A DNA stretch of 64,000 nt, from positions 248,001-312,000 of the forward strand of contig NZ_CAMGYZ010000005.1 in the NCBI RefSeq assembly GCF_946151055.1, written 5' to 3'. The DNA is from Bacillus sp. Marseille-Q3570 (GTDB lineage Bacteria > Bacillota > Bacilli > Bacillales > Fictibacillaceae). Within the stretch, counting starts at the first letter, position 1. The number at the start of each line of letters is the position of its first letter. The notes under the pieces were generated by a model. The model made no database searches and had not been told where the DNA came from. It saw only the letters and a list, made by a program, of their open reading frames with translations. Shown here in pieces: positions 17,223 to 25,674 of the stretch. The translations under genes and the position numbers were made by a program.

Positions 17223-18341
17223 ATGAAGATTTGTCATATAACCTCCGTCCATTCGGGACGGGACACCCGAATCGTCATCAAAGAGTGCCAATCCTTGGCG
17301 AAAGCCGGGCATGACGTAAGCTACATCGTCCCGAAAGAAGAAAACCGAACAGAATATGGGGTCAAGATTGTTGGCGTGTCATCTAGTCCACGGCATCCGG
17401 TTGAGCGGATTTTAAAAACGACACGATCCGTTTTCGAAGCGGCGAAATCAGTGGATGCAGATGTGTACCATTTTCACGATCCAGAGCTTATTCCAATCGG
17501 AATGAAGTTGAAAAAGCTAGGGAAAAAAGTGATCTATGATGTCCACGAGGATGTGCCGGAACAGATTTTATCGAAGCAATGGATTCCGAAAAGAGTCCGG
17601 AAACTGATGTCGAAAGCTTTTGCACGATATGAGAAGAAAGCTTCAAGAAAGTTTGATGCTGTCATAACCGCAACGCCTTATATCATGGAGAAATTCCGTC
17701 CCTTTAACCCAAATACAGTGACGATCCATAACTATCCGATTCTTCGTGAACTTATCGATGAGGAAAATTCAGGGATGGCTAGTATGGAAAGCGGCAAGGT
17801 CGTCTACCTCGGGGGGATTTATCGCTTACGAGGAATTGTCGAGATGATCAACGCTTTGGAGTGGGTCAATCAAGTCCGTCCAGCTGAACTGGTGCTTGGT
17901 GGCACTTTTGCGCCGCCTGCTCTCGAAGATGAGGTAAAGCAGTTATCTGGATGGAAACATGTCGATTACAGAGGCTTTTTATCACGTGAGGAAGTGAAAC
18001 AGACGCTTGCTGAATCGCAGGTCGGATTAGTTCTGCTCCATCCGGAACCTCGCTTTGTCGTTTCCTTGCCGATCAAAATGTTCGAGTATATGTCAGCAGG
18101 GTTACCGGTCATCGCCTCGAATTTTCCGCTTTGGAAGGAAATCGTCGAAAACAATGATTGCGGGATATGCGTCGATCCACTGGATGAAGCGGAAGTCTCA
18201 AAAGCGATTCTCGAATTATTGGGTGACCCAGAGCGCTGCAGGCAAATGGGGGAGAACGGCCGAAAAGCTGTTGCAGAGAAATACAATTGGGAAAAAGAGA
18301 GTGAAAGATTGCTCGAAGTATATAACAATTTAAATGATTGA
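17223..18341 (+). CDS. Glycosyltransferase, GT4-type
   Basis: This GT-B glycosyltransferase of about 372 residues starts MKICHITSVHSGRDTRI, a common opening for polysaccharide GT4 enzymes. It continues with HFHDPELIPIG, VIYDVHEDVPEQ, ITATPYIMEKF and, in the donor half, VYLGGIYRLRGIVEMI, GLVLLHPEPRFVVSLPIKMFEYMSAG and PVIASNFPLWKEIV. A much earlier in-frame ATG (17163) lies inside the upstream gene. The start at 17223, four bases after that gene's stop, gives the conserved N-terminus but has no clear ribosome site, so translational coupling is likely. Substrate unknown. Confidence 0.83.
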   Translation: MKICHITSVHSGRDTRIVIKECQSLAKAGHDVSYIVPKEENRTEYGVKIVGVSSSPRHPVERILKTTRSVFEAAKSVDADVYHFHDPELIPIGMKLKKLGKKVIYDVHEDVPEQILSKQWIPKRVRKLMSKAFARYEKKASRKFDAVITATPYIMEKFRPFNPNTVTIHNYPILRELIDEENSGMASMESGKVVYLGGIYRLRGIVEMINALEWVNQVRPAELVLGGTFAPPALEDEVKQLSGWKHVDYRGFLSREEVKQTLAESQVGLVLLHPEPRFVVSLPIKMFEYMSAGLPVIASNFPLWKEIVENNDCGICVDPLDEAEVSKAILELLGDPERCRQMGENGRKAVAEKYNWEKESERLLEVYNNLND

Positions 18342-18356
18342 AATGAGGTTTCGGAA

Positions 18357-19466
18357 ATGAATGTACCTATGCTGGATTTGAGTGAACAATATTTCAATTT
18401 GAAACAAGAGATAAACGCGGCGCTTGAGGAAGTGATGTCTTCTTCAAGATTTATTTTAGGGGACAATGTCAAGAAGCTGGAAGCGGACATTGCGGATTAT
18501 AGCAACGTAATGCACGGTGTAGGTGTAGCAAACGGCAGTGATGCACTTCATATCTCTTTATTAGCATGCGGCGTGGAAGCTGGTGATGAAGTGATCTGTC
18601 CGGCCTTCACTTTTTTTGCGACTGCAGGAGCGATCGCCCGGATTGGGGCTATCCCTGTATTCGTCGATATCGATCCGAAAACGTATAATATCGATCCTGG
18701 AAAAATTGAAGAAGCGGTTACAGATAAAACGAAAGCGATCATCCCGGTCCATTTGTATGGACAGATGGCCGATATGGATGCAATTGTTGAGATAGCTGAA
18801 AAGCATGGTCTTGCAATTGTTGAGGATGCCGCTCAAGCAATCGGTTCAGAATATAAAGGGAAGAAACCCGGTGAACTCGGAACGACCGCATGTTATAGTT
18901 TCTTTCCGACGAAAAATCTCGGAGCTTATGGCGATGCCGGGATGATTGTCAGTAAAGATGATGACATTGCCGAAACGATGCGCGTCATCCGTGTCCATGG
19001 CAGCAAACCTAAGTACTATCATCATATTCTTGGATATAACAGCAGGCTGGATGAACTCCAGGCAGCGATTCTCAACGTGAAATTTCCTCATTTGGATGAG
19101 TGGAGTTCACTGCGGAAACAACATGCTGAACTATACACGAAACTTTTGAAAGAAAACATTGGAGAGAAGGTTGTGACACCTTTCATTGAGGAACATAATA
19201 ACCATATTTTCCATCAATACACGATCCGGGTTGAAAAACGGGATGAGCTGCAAACGTTTTTGAAGGAGAACGGAGTTGCGTCGATGATCTATTATCCGAA
19301 AGCTCTCCATCTGCAACCAGTATTCTCTGAACTAGGCTATAAAGAAGGCGATCTTCCGGAGACTGAGAAGGCATGCGACGAAGTTCTATCCTTACCGATG
19401 TTCCCGGAATTGAAAAAAGAACAGCAGGAATATGTCGTAGAAACGATCGCGAAATTTTATAAATAA
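18357..19466 (+). CDS. DegT/DnrJ/EryC1/StrS aminotransferase (WbpE-like)
   Basis: This PLP-dependent sugar-nucleotide aminotransferase has its Schiff-base lysine at K186 in SFFPTKNLGAYGDAG. Other family blocks are VANGSDALHISLLA (58-70), the CPAFTFFATA loop, IIPVHLYGQMADMD, EDAAQAIG (156-163) and NSRLDELQAAIL. The opening VPMLDLSEQY resembles WbpE, which transfers an amino group to C3 of UDP-3-keto-GlcNAcA. Together with the 3-dehydrogenase at 12378 and the acetyltransferase at 19717 this fits the UDP-GlcNAc3NAcA route. The ATG follows ATGAGGTTTCGGAA. A repeat element (copy B) separates it from the acetyltransferase gene. Confidence 0.88.
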   Translation: MNVPMLDLSEQYFNLKQEINAALEEVMSSSRFILGDNVKKLEADIADYSNVMHGVGVANGSDALHISLLACGVEAGDEVICPAFTFFATAGAIARIGAIPVFVDIDPKTYNIDPGKIEEAVTDKTKAIIPVHLYGQMADMDAIVEIAEKHGLAIVEDAAQAIGSEYKGKKPGELGTTACYSFFPTKNLGAYGDAGMIVSKDDDIAETMRVIRVHGSKPKYYHHILGYNSRLDELQAAILNVKFPHLDEWSSLRKQHAELYTKLLKENIGEKVVTPFIEEHNNHIFHQYTIRVEKRDELQTFLKENGVASMIYYPKALHLQPVFSELGYKEGDLPETEKACDEVLSLPMFPELKKEQQEYVVETIAKFYK

Positions 19467-19485
19467 TCATTGATGTATCACACGC

Positions 19486-19671
19486 TAACGGACACAGGAG
19501 ACCTTATTTGACGATTATTACACTGATTTTTTGAACTAACGGACACTAGGGACCTTATTTTGTAATTTTCGTGGTATATCAGCTCTATTTTCCTTAAATA
19601 AGAGCTCTCATGTCCGTTAGATCCTGAAATGTTGGTGTTTTAGCAAAAATAACGGCTCTGATGTCCGTTAG
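19486..19671. repeat. Intergenic ++-- repeat element, copy B
   Basis: There are four units of the same family as at 8551: direct at 19486-19509 and 19537-19560, inverted at 19596-19620 and 19647-19671. All carry the ACGGACA/TGTCCGT core. Copy B lies inside what looks like a single operon, between the aminotransferase and the acetyltransferase genes, so the element either tolerates read-through or sets a processing point. There is no T-run, so it is not a standard terminator. Confidence 0.85.
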
Positions 19672-19716
19672 ATTCACTGATTTTCAGAAAAAGTAAAAGA
19701 AGTGAGGTCATGTGCA

Positions 19717-20427
19717 ATGTCCATTCCAACTTTAGGCGAAAATGTTGTGATAAAAGAAGATGTTTCATTCGGAGAGAATGTAACAATCGGGAACAACGTC
19801 GTGATCTATGAAGGAGCCGTAATTGGGGACAATGTCCTTATACAGGACAATGTCGTAATCGGAAAACAGCCGACCCGTGCTAAAAACTCGATTCTTCCTG
19901 ATGTGAAAAAACTGCCTCCTACTAAGATCGGTGCGGGATGCACAATCGGAACATCTTCGATCATTTATGCGAATGCTGAAATAGCTGAAGATGTTTTTGT
20001 AGCTGATCTCGCTACGATTCGTGAAAGGGTAGCGATCGGCGCTAAGACGATTGTCGGCAGAGGCGTAGCAATCGAAAATGATTGCAAGATCGGTACAAAA
20101 TGTAAGCTGGAAACCAACTCTTACATCACTGCTTATTCGGAATTAGGCGATTATGTTTTCATTGCCCCATACGTTGTGACGACGAATGATAATTATATGT
20201 CTCGGTCAAAAGAACGGTACGATAAGTTCAAGGGTGTCACAATCAAAGATGGTGGGCGAGTGGGAGCGAACTCGACGATCTTACCTGGAAAAACGATACA
20301 AGAAGACGGGACAGTGGCTGCTGCCAGTGTCGTAACGAAAGATGTCGGGAAAGAAGAGCTGGTGGCCGGTTCTCCTGCAAAGAAACTTCGGGATGTGCCG
20401 AAAAACCAATTGCTTCGGAACCAATAA
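19717..20427 (+). CDS. Hexapeptide-repeat N-acetyltransferase (WbpD-like)
   Basis: The protein has about 236 residues made largely of left-handed beta-helix hexapeptide repeats, such as VVIKEDVSFGENVTIG, VVIYEGAVIGDNVLIQ and VVIGKQPTR, then TTNDNYMSRSKE with a long loop and GGRVGANSTILPGKTIQ. WbpD acetylates the 3-amino group of UDP-GlcNAc3NA with acetyl-CoA; the pathway neighbours support that reading. The start is placed at ATG 19717 with GAAGTGAGGTC upstream; a GTG at 19702 is in frame but overlaps the ribosome site. An alternative is another sugar O- or N-acetyltransferase. Confidence 0.83.
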   Translation: MSIPTLGENVVIKEDVSFGENVTIGNNVVIYEGAVIGDNVLIQDNVVIGKQPTRAKNSILPDVKKLPPTKIGAGCTIGTSSIIYANAEIAEDVFVADLATIRERVAIGAKTIVGRGVAIENDCKIGTKCKLETNSYITAYSELGDYVFIAPYVVTTNDNYMSRSKERYDKFKGVTIKDGGRVGANSTILPGKTIQEDGTVAAASVVTKDVGKEELVAGSPAKKLRDVPKNQLLRNQ

Positions 20428-20487
20428 ATCTAAAAGTTGGCGTCTTGCCTCTTTTTTAAAGATAGTAGAAACCAGAAGGAGTTAACC

Positions 20488-21984
20488 ATGAGGAATCTAG
20501 ATGCAGCGTACACCAGAGTAAACCAGATCATATTGGCAATCTTATTTTCCTTTATACTTGGCTGGACCTTTCAACACGTGTATATGTTGAACTCATGGAA
20601 CGACCTGGTTTGGCCGGGAATGTTGGTGGTTTCTTCTCTAGCAATCCTTCACGTGGTGAAGAAAATTTTCCAATACCAGGTGTCTTTCACTTCTCTGGTG
20701 CTTTACCTTTTAATCGCAAGTTTCTTCATCGGACCGGGGATCATTAATGTAACCGCAGGCCCGATCAGTATTTTTCCTTACCGCATTTTCCTGATGGTAA
20801 TGGGGATTTTATTTTTGTTCGAATTTGTCAGACCGAAACATAAATTAACAACCGACTCGATTTACGTTAAACCTGCCCTCTATTTCTTCGTGTATTGGGT
20901 GGGTTATGGTCTTTTGTCGTTAAGCTGGGTAAAATCATTATCCTACGGAGCCAGGGACTTCATCTTTTTGACTTCAGGGATTTTGACTATTTTGTTCGTC
21001 GTCTTTTTCTTTTATAGAGAACGGGATTACGTCGTGTTTTTTTCGATTTGGATTGGTGCGGTTCTGCTTTTCATCTTACTTGGATTTTGGAATCATCTGA
21101 CTCATCAGCATTTGCCGATATCGAGGCTTGCAACAGCGCCGGATTACATCAGAGGACGGCCGTCGGCAGTTTTTACGAATGAAAATGACTTTGCCAGCTT
21201 CATGGTAATCGGAATCTTTTTCGGGTTTGCCCTTTTTAACCACGTGAAAAAACTCTGGTTGAAAGGCTTAGGTCTGTTCATCACCTTAGCTGGATTGTAT
21301 CTGATATTGGTCAGTACTTCGCGTGCAAGTATCATTGCGATCCTACTCGGTTTCAGCGTTTGGTTCATCTTTTTAGCGAATCTTAAACAGAAGGTAAGGA
21401 CAGTATTTCTAGGATTAGGTGCGGTGTTCCTTGGAACGGTGTTGTTTTTTGAGCGCGTGAAGGTTGCAGTTGGAAACGTTATTACTGAGGTATCGAGTGT
21501 TGTAGGTGACCCTGGGGTTGAAGAAGGTTCTGTGGATATCCGGAAAAACTTGTTGAGAAACGGAATGGCTTTTCTGCAGGATACGTATGGCATCGGTATA
21601 GGAGCAGGGAATGCGGAGTACTATATAAAAAATGAAAGCATTTATCCGACGTTCGGCCAAACGAATCTACATAATTGGTGGGCAGAGATCATGGTGAATT
21701 ATGGTGTCTTCATCTTTACGTGTTATTTGCTTCTATATATCGGGATGGTCATCAAACTGTTTAGAATCAATCGAACATATGCCTCTTGGAAGGTGAAGAT
21801 GATCAGTGAGAGTTTAATTCTAGGGCTAGTCGTTTTTTCCATCGCAAGTGTCAGCCCAAGCTCGATCATGACGTTAAGTTATACCTGGTTATTGTTCGCT
21901 TTCGGATTAGGGTTTTTGAATTACATGCATCTGAACATAAAAATACGTGAGGGAGCCTTTGAAGATTATGCGTCATATCATTGA
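20488..21984 (+). CDS. O-antigen ligase/polymerase family protein (Wzy-like)
   Basis: This integral membrane protein of about 498 residues has roughly eleven hydrophobic segments and a large external loop in the second half, the Wzy_C/O-antigen ligase layout. Recognisable blocks are GRPSAVFTNENDFASFMVIG and STSRASIIAILLGF before the loop, and GIGAGNAEYYI...HNWWAEIMVNYG after it. In a Gram-positive with flippase and Wzz-like neighbours it is the likely polymerase of the repeat unit at the outer membrane face. An upstream in-frame ATG (20437) is rejected because AAGGAGTTAACC directly precedes 20488. It overlaps the next gene by 17 nt. Confidence 0.85.
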   Translation: MRNLDAAYTRVNQIILAILFSFILGWTFQHVYMLNSWNDLVWPGMLVVSSLAILHVVKKIFQYQVSFTSLVLYLLIASFFIGPGIINVTAGPISIFPYRIFLMVMGILFLFEFVRPKHKLTTDSIYVKPALYFFVYWVGYGLLSLSWVKSLSYGARDFIFLTSGILTILFVVFFFYRERDYVVFFSIWIGAVLLFILLGFWNHLTHQHLPISRLATAPDYIRGRPSAVFTNENDFASFMVIGIFFGFALFNHVKKLWLKGLGLFITLAGLYLILVSTSRASIIAILLGFSVWFIFLANLKQKVRTVFLGLGAVFLGTVLFFERVKVAVGNVITEVSSVVGDPGVEEGSVDIRKNLLRNGMAFLQDTYGIGIGAGNAEYYIKNESIYPTFGQTNLHNWWAEIMVNYGVFIFTCYLLLYIGMVIKLFRINRTYASWKVKMISESLILGLVVFSIASVSPSSIMTLSYTWLLFAFGLGFLNYMHLNIKIREGAFEDYASYH

Positions 21985-22588
21985 TCGGACAAGAGTAAGG
22001 ATAAAAAAACTATTATGGCTGCTGCTTCTGATACCGCTTCTTACCGGAGCGATTTCATACTATTTAGCAGCCCAAGCCCCTGTTGTCAGTACTGCAACGG
22101 TAGAAATCATGCTTGGGAACTTCCAGGACAGTATCTTAACGAATGATACATTGATGTTGGAAAAACTGAAGGCAGAGCGATATTTGCAACAGTTGACATC
22201 TTCCGACGAAGATTTTTCGGATATATCCGTTGAGTTGAAAGATGGGAAGATCCTTACGCTTTCATTGACGGATGAGGACAAAATGAAAGCGGGCGAACGA
22301 TTGCATATGGTCGTTGCGTCTCTTTTAGATAAGAGTGAAGAGGTTTATGTACAAAAGGAAGAGATGCTGAAAAAACAAGTTGAAGACATGGAACAACACA
22401 ATCCGGGTGCAGAATCCTTACCAAAGGTCACGGACGAATTATTGAACCTGCGAGAAACGGAAATCCATAAAGAGATGTCAGTAACAACTACGGATGGCGA
22501 AGCGGTGAAGAGAGGAATATTCAGCGTTATTATCGGTCTGATGCTGAATGTTTTCATACTCGCTGTGCCGGAAGTTTTCAGAGACTGA
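21968..22588 (+). CDS. Short Wzz-like chain-length/polysaccharide co-polymerase protein
   Basis: The protein has about 206 residues. A hydrophobic segment near residues 12-34 (LLWLLLLIPLLTGAISYYLA) is followed by an extracytoplasmic, partly helical region and a second hydrophobic segment at the C-terminus (GIFSVIIGLMLNVFILAVP). This two-helix topology is that of Wzz/CpsC polysaccharide co-polymerases that set chain length. It lacks the cytoplasmic tyrosine-kinase partner usual for CpsC systems; none is encoded in the window. The start is taken at ATG 21968 inside the upstream gene; a GTG at 21947 is the alternative. Similarity is structural rather than clear by motif. Confidence 0.62.
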   Translation: MRHIIDRTRVRIKKLLWLLLLIPLLTGAISYYLAAQAPVVSTATVEIMLGNFQDSILTNDTLMLEKLKAERYLQQLTSSDEDFSDISVELKDGKILTLSLTDEDKMKAGERLHMVVASLLDKSEEVYVQKEEMLKKQVEDMEQHNPGAESLPKVTDELLNLRETEIHKEMSVTTTDGEAVKRGIFSVIIGLMLNVFILAVPEVFRD

Positions 22589-22591
22589 GGC

Positions 22592-22614
22592 TGGAGCGGT
22601 ATCCATCCGCTCCA
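22592..22614. terminator. Hairpin between convergent genes
   Basis: TGGAGCGG (22592-22599) pairs perfectly with CCGCTCCA (22607-22614) around a 7-nt loop in the 44-nt gap between the convergent Wzz-like and yvyE genes. It has no T-run on either strand, so termination is only a guess. Confidence 0.4.
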
Positions 22615-22632
22615 TGTCTTAGGGTCAGTATT

Positions 22633-23268
22633 CTATACATCTTGCTCCAGATACTCTGTATCAGCTGTATCAGATATATGAGCGTTTCCACTTGATAAAT
22701 CAATAATCCAGTTAATAAGTGTGTCCCTTTCATCAACAGGTACATAGACTTGAAATTCAACATCATCCAAGTAATTGATGGCTTTAAGCGGGTAAGACGA
22801 GTTTCTGATTTCATTTTCGAATTTGCCTAAGAGGGAATAATTCACCCGAAAAGCCACGATATTCATCAATTTCCGTTCCACGATTCCTGTCGCATCAAGT
22901 CCTTCTGATGTAGAAGTCCCGTATGCGCGGATCAGACCCCCTGCACCTAGTTTAATTCCCCCAAAGTAACGGGTAATTACTACCACTGTATTTTTCAATT
23001 TTCTCTTTTTTAAAACTTCGAGAATCGGGACTCCAGCCGTACCGCTCGGCTCACCATCGTCATTCGCTTTTTGAATTTGGTCATTTTCGCCTATAAGATA
23101 GGCTGAGCAATTGTGATTCGCGTCATGATGCTTCTTTTTGATCGATTGGATGAAGTCTTGAGCTGCCTGTTCTGTTTCAGCCCTTTCGACGTATGCGATA
23201 AATCTTGATTTTTGAACGTTTATTTCGTGTTCTCCGTAACCTTTTACGGTATAATATGATGAGAGCAT
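22633..23268 (-). CDS. yvyE: YvyE, IMPACT/YigZ family protein
   Basis: This 211-residue member of the UPF0029/IMPACT family has unclear function in bacteria. Its eukaryotic relative IMPACT modulates the Gcn2 kinase. Family blocks are KSRFIAYVERAETEQAA, DANHNCSAYLIG, KANDDGEPSGTAGVPILEVL and VITRYFGGIKLGAGGLIRAYG. The start at 23268 is set by GGAGGTTTAT immediately upstream; a longer form from 23301 has no site. In B. subtilis yvyE also lies beside degS, so this gene marks the edge of the conserved backbone and the end of the polysaccharide cluster. It is transcribed toward that cluster. Confidence 0.92.
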   Translation of the reverse strand: MLSSYYTVKGYGEHEINVQKSRFIAYVERAETEQAAQDFIQSIKKKHHDANHNCSAYLIGENDQIQKANDDGEPSGTAGVPILEVLKKRKLKNTVVVITRYFGGIKLGAGGLIRAYGTSTSEGLDATGIVERKLMNIVAFRVNYSLLGKFENEIRNSSYPLKAINYLDDVEFQVYVPVDERDTLINWIIDLSSGNAHISDTADTEYLEQDV

Positions 23269-23507
23269 ATAAACCTCCAGATTAGTTGATTCTTTTTTCA
23301 ATTATATATCTGGACTTATCTCCCATCAAATTTTAGAAATAATAGAAAAAAATTGAGTAAGAAAGTCATAAATTCCACAACTATTTCGAAATGTGTAATA
23401 ATTGATAGGGGAAAATTTTGGATATAGGACTTTTCGGTTAAATGGGTAAGAAGGACCTAGTGCCTAGAGGGGATTGTTCGTTACAGTAGTATTGGAGGCA
23501 GATTATC

Positions 23508-24665
23508 ATGAACCCTACAAAAACGTTTGATCCAAGCAGTATCGATTCAATCCTGGATAAAACGATCGCCACCGTTACTGAAAGTAAAGAACAAATCTTT
23601 GATATTGGCGAACAATCAAGAGAAGAATTTGAACGTTTATCGAGAGAATTGAAAGAAATCCGAGAATTGGTGTTAGAAACGATTCAACGCGGGGATGTCC
23701 TGGAAACAAAAGCTCGACTTGCTCGGACGAAGCTTGCTGAGGTCAGTAAACATTTTGAGCGGTATGGGGAAGAAGAAATCAAACAAGCTTATGAAGCTGC
23801 CAGCCAGTTTCAAGTGGAATTGATTTCTACACGCCAGAAGGAAGCGTCTTTACGGGAGCGTAGAGATGATATCGAGCGGAGGCTCCTCACGTTGGAAGAA
23901 ACGGTTGAGCGGGCAGAACGATTGGTCAGTCAGATCAGCGTCGTTTTAAGTTATCTGGACAGCGACCTTCGTAAAGTCGGTGAAATCGTGAAAGATGCCA
24001 AAGAAAAGCAGGATTTCGGTTTACAGATCATCGAAGCGCAAGAGGAAGAGCGAGGGCGCGTGTCACGGGAAATCCATGATGGCCCAGCTCAGATGCTCGC
24101 GAACGTTCTATTACGCTCAGAATTGATTGAAAAAATATACATGCAAAAAGGTGTTGACGAGGCGCATAGAGAATTGAAGGATTTGAGACAGATGGTCAAG
24201 AATGCTTTGATCGAAGTCCGGCGGATCATCTATGATCTACGGCCGATGGCACTTGATGACCTGGGGCTGATACCGACACTGGAAAAATATCTTCGTACAG
24301 TCTCGGAATCTACGGGCATCCAAATCGGTTTGAAAAGTCTCGGTAATGAACGGCGCCTGCCATCGAAAATGGAGGTGGCGACATACCGGCTTATCCAGGA
24401 ATCGGTGCAAAACGCATGTAAACACGCACAGGCGGCTGAGATCCAGGTGAAGGTCGAGTTTCAAGATGAGTTATTGTCGATCTTGATCCGTGATGATGGT
24501 GTTGGATTCGATCAGACACAGAAAAAAGATCAATCTTTCGGCATCATCGGAATGAAGGAACGAGTCGATCTATTAGAAGGCACCATCAAAATTGAAAGTA
24601 ACCCTGGAAAGGGAACTATGATATTCATTCAAATACCATTAAGTAAGCAGGAGGCATGGAAATGA
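23508..24665 (+). CDS. degS: Sensor histidine kinase DegS
   Basis: DegS is a cytoplasmic sensor kinase without transmembrane segments. It phosphorylates DegU and controls degradative enzymes, motility, competence and biofilm formation. Residues 30-175 are a long coiled-coil sensor region ([20 protein letters not shown] and following heptads). The HisKA_3 dimerisation domain carries the phospho-accepting H190 in [10 protein letters not shown], and the ATP-binding domain shows [12 protein letters not shown] (N box), DDGVGFD and [16 protein letters not shown]. The length of 385 residues equals the family norm. The gene overlaps degU by four bases, giving one degSU operon as in B. subtilis. Confidence 0.97.
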   Translation: MNPTKTFDPSSIDSILDKTIATVTESKEQIFDIGEQSREEFERLSRELKEIRELVLETIQRGDVLETKARLARTKLAEVSKHFERYGEEEIKQAYEAASQFQVELISTRQKEASLRERRDDIERRLLTLEETVERAERLVSQISVVLSYLDSDLRKVGEIVKDAKEKQDFGLQIIEAQEEERGRVSREIHDGPAQMLANVLLRSELIEKIYMQKGVDEAHRELKDLRQMVKNALIEVRRIIYDLRPMALDDLGLIPTLEKYLRTVSESTGIQIGLKSLGNERRLPSKMEVATYRLIQESVQNACKHAQAAEIQVKVEFQDELLSILIRDDGVGFDQTQKKDQSFGIIGMKERVDLLEGTIKIESNPGKGTMIFIQIPLSKQEAWK

Positions 24666-25369
24666 CACAAGTAAACGCCGTGAAAACAAGAATCGTATTG
24701 ATTGACGACCATAAACTGTTCCGTGAAGGCGTAAAACGTATTTTAGACATGGAAGAAAATTTTGAAGTAGTAGCTGAAGGTGACGATGGACAGGATGCTG
24801 TCGACTTGATTGATTCCTTTTCGCCTGACGTCGTGTTGATGGACATCAACATGCCGAATATCAACGGTGTTGAAGCGACTCGCCGTTTGGTTGAACGTTT
24901 TCCTGAAATCAAAGTCGTCATCCTTTCCATCCATGACGACGAGGCTTATGTGACACATGCTGTACAAACAGGCGCATCTGGGTACTTGTTGAAAGAAATG
25001 GATGCGGATGCATTGATCGAAGCTGTCAAGGTGGTTGCTGACGGTGGAGCTTACCTGCACCCGAAGGTAACCGTGAACTTGTTAAGTGAATTCCGTCGCA
25101 TCAAGACACACGGCGGGAATTCTGGCGGAGAAGTTGGCTTTAAAGAGGTGGAGTACCGCAAACCACTTCACATTTTGACACGGCGTGAGTGTGAGGTCTT
25201 GCAAATGCTAGCTGATGGAAAAAGCAACCGCTCGATTGGCGAAGCACTTTACATCAGTGAAAAGACCGTCAAAAACCATGTGAGTAACATCCTGCAGAAA
25301 ATGAACGTGAACGACCGCACACAGGCAGTCGTCGAAGCAATCAAAAACGGCTGGGTGAAAGTGAATTAA
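24662..25369 (+). CDS. degU: Response regulator DegU
   Basis: This is a NarL/LuxR-type response regulator and partner of DegS. The receiver domain has the acidic pair D15/D16 (LIDDHKLF), the phosphorylated D61 (VVLMDINMP) and the conserved lysine in [16 protein letters not shown]. After a linker, residues of about 165-230 form the LuxR-type helix-turn-helix ([25 protein letters not shown]...[16 protein letters not shown]). The start at 24662 gives an ATGA overlap with degS and sits seven bases from AGGAGG; an ATG six bases earlier is too close to that site. A strong terminator follows. Confidence 0.97.
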   Translation: MTQVNAVKTRIVLIDDHKLFREGVKRILDMEENFEVVAEGDDGQDAVDLIDSFSPDVVLMDINMPNINGVEATRRLVERFPEIKVVILSIHDDEAYVTHAVQTGASGYLLKEMDADALIEAVKVVADGGAYLHPKVTVNLLSEFRRIKTHGGNSGGEVGFKEVEYRKPLHILTRRECEVLQMLADGKSNRSIGEALYISEKTVKNHVSNILQKMNVNDRTQAVVEAIKNGWVKVN

Positions 25370-25390
25370 ATTGGTTTTGAAGATTAGATG

Positions 25391-25421
25391 GACCTTCTGG
25401 CGCGCCAGAAGGTTCTTTTTT
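25391..25421 (+). terminator. Rho-independent terminator after degU
   Basis: A perfect 22-bp palindrome (25392-25413, ACCTTCTGGCGCGCCAGAAGGT halves) is followed by TCTTTTTT. It ends the degSU operon. Confidence 0.9.
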
Positions 25422-25459
25422 ACGGTTCTAATGATGTTATGAGAGGAGCGGGCTCCGGA

Positions 25460-25562
25460 TTATCGGTGCAAACCGCGAATTTATCGGTGCAACTTTGAGA
25501 ATTAACGGTGCAAATTTGGGATTTATCGGAGCAAATTTGAGATATATCGGTGATTTACGAGA
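25460..25562. repeat. Degenerate 20-22-nt tandem repeat array
   Basis: Five consecutive units begin near 25460, 25480, 25502, 25522 and 25543, with a consensus close to TTATCGGTGCAAATTTGAGA. Units differ at several positions and there are no unique spacers, so this is not a CRISPR. It fills the degU-degV gap downstream of the terminator. Function unknown. Confidence 0.75.
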
Positions 25563-25674
25563 CTATCGAAATTTTCATGTTCATTTCGACATTATTCCAG
25601 TAAAATAGGGAAGGTAATTAAGAGTTTTAGTCAAATACATAGTGTAGGTAAATAAATAGAAAGGATTATTATGT

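Noticed and set aside
22592-22614. Strong bidirectional terminator between the Wzz-like gene and yvyE
   Set aside because: The stem is good but neither strand has a T-run, so it is listed only as a hairpin of doubtful function.
25460-25562. Regular tandem repeats as a CRISPR
   Set aside because: Units follow each other without unique spacers and are degenerate.
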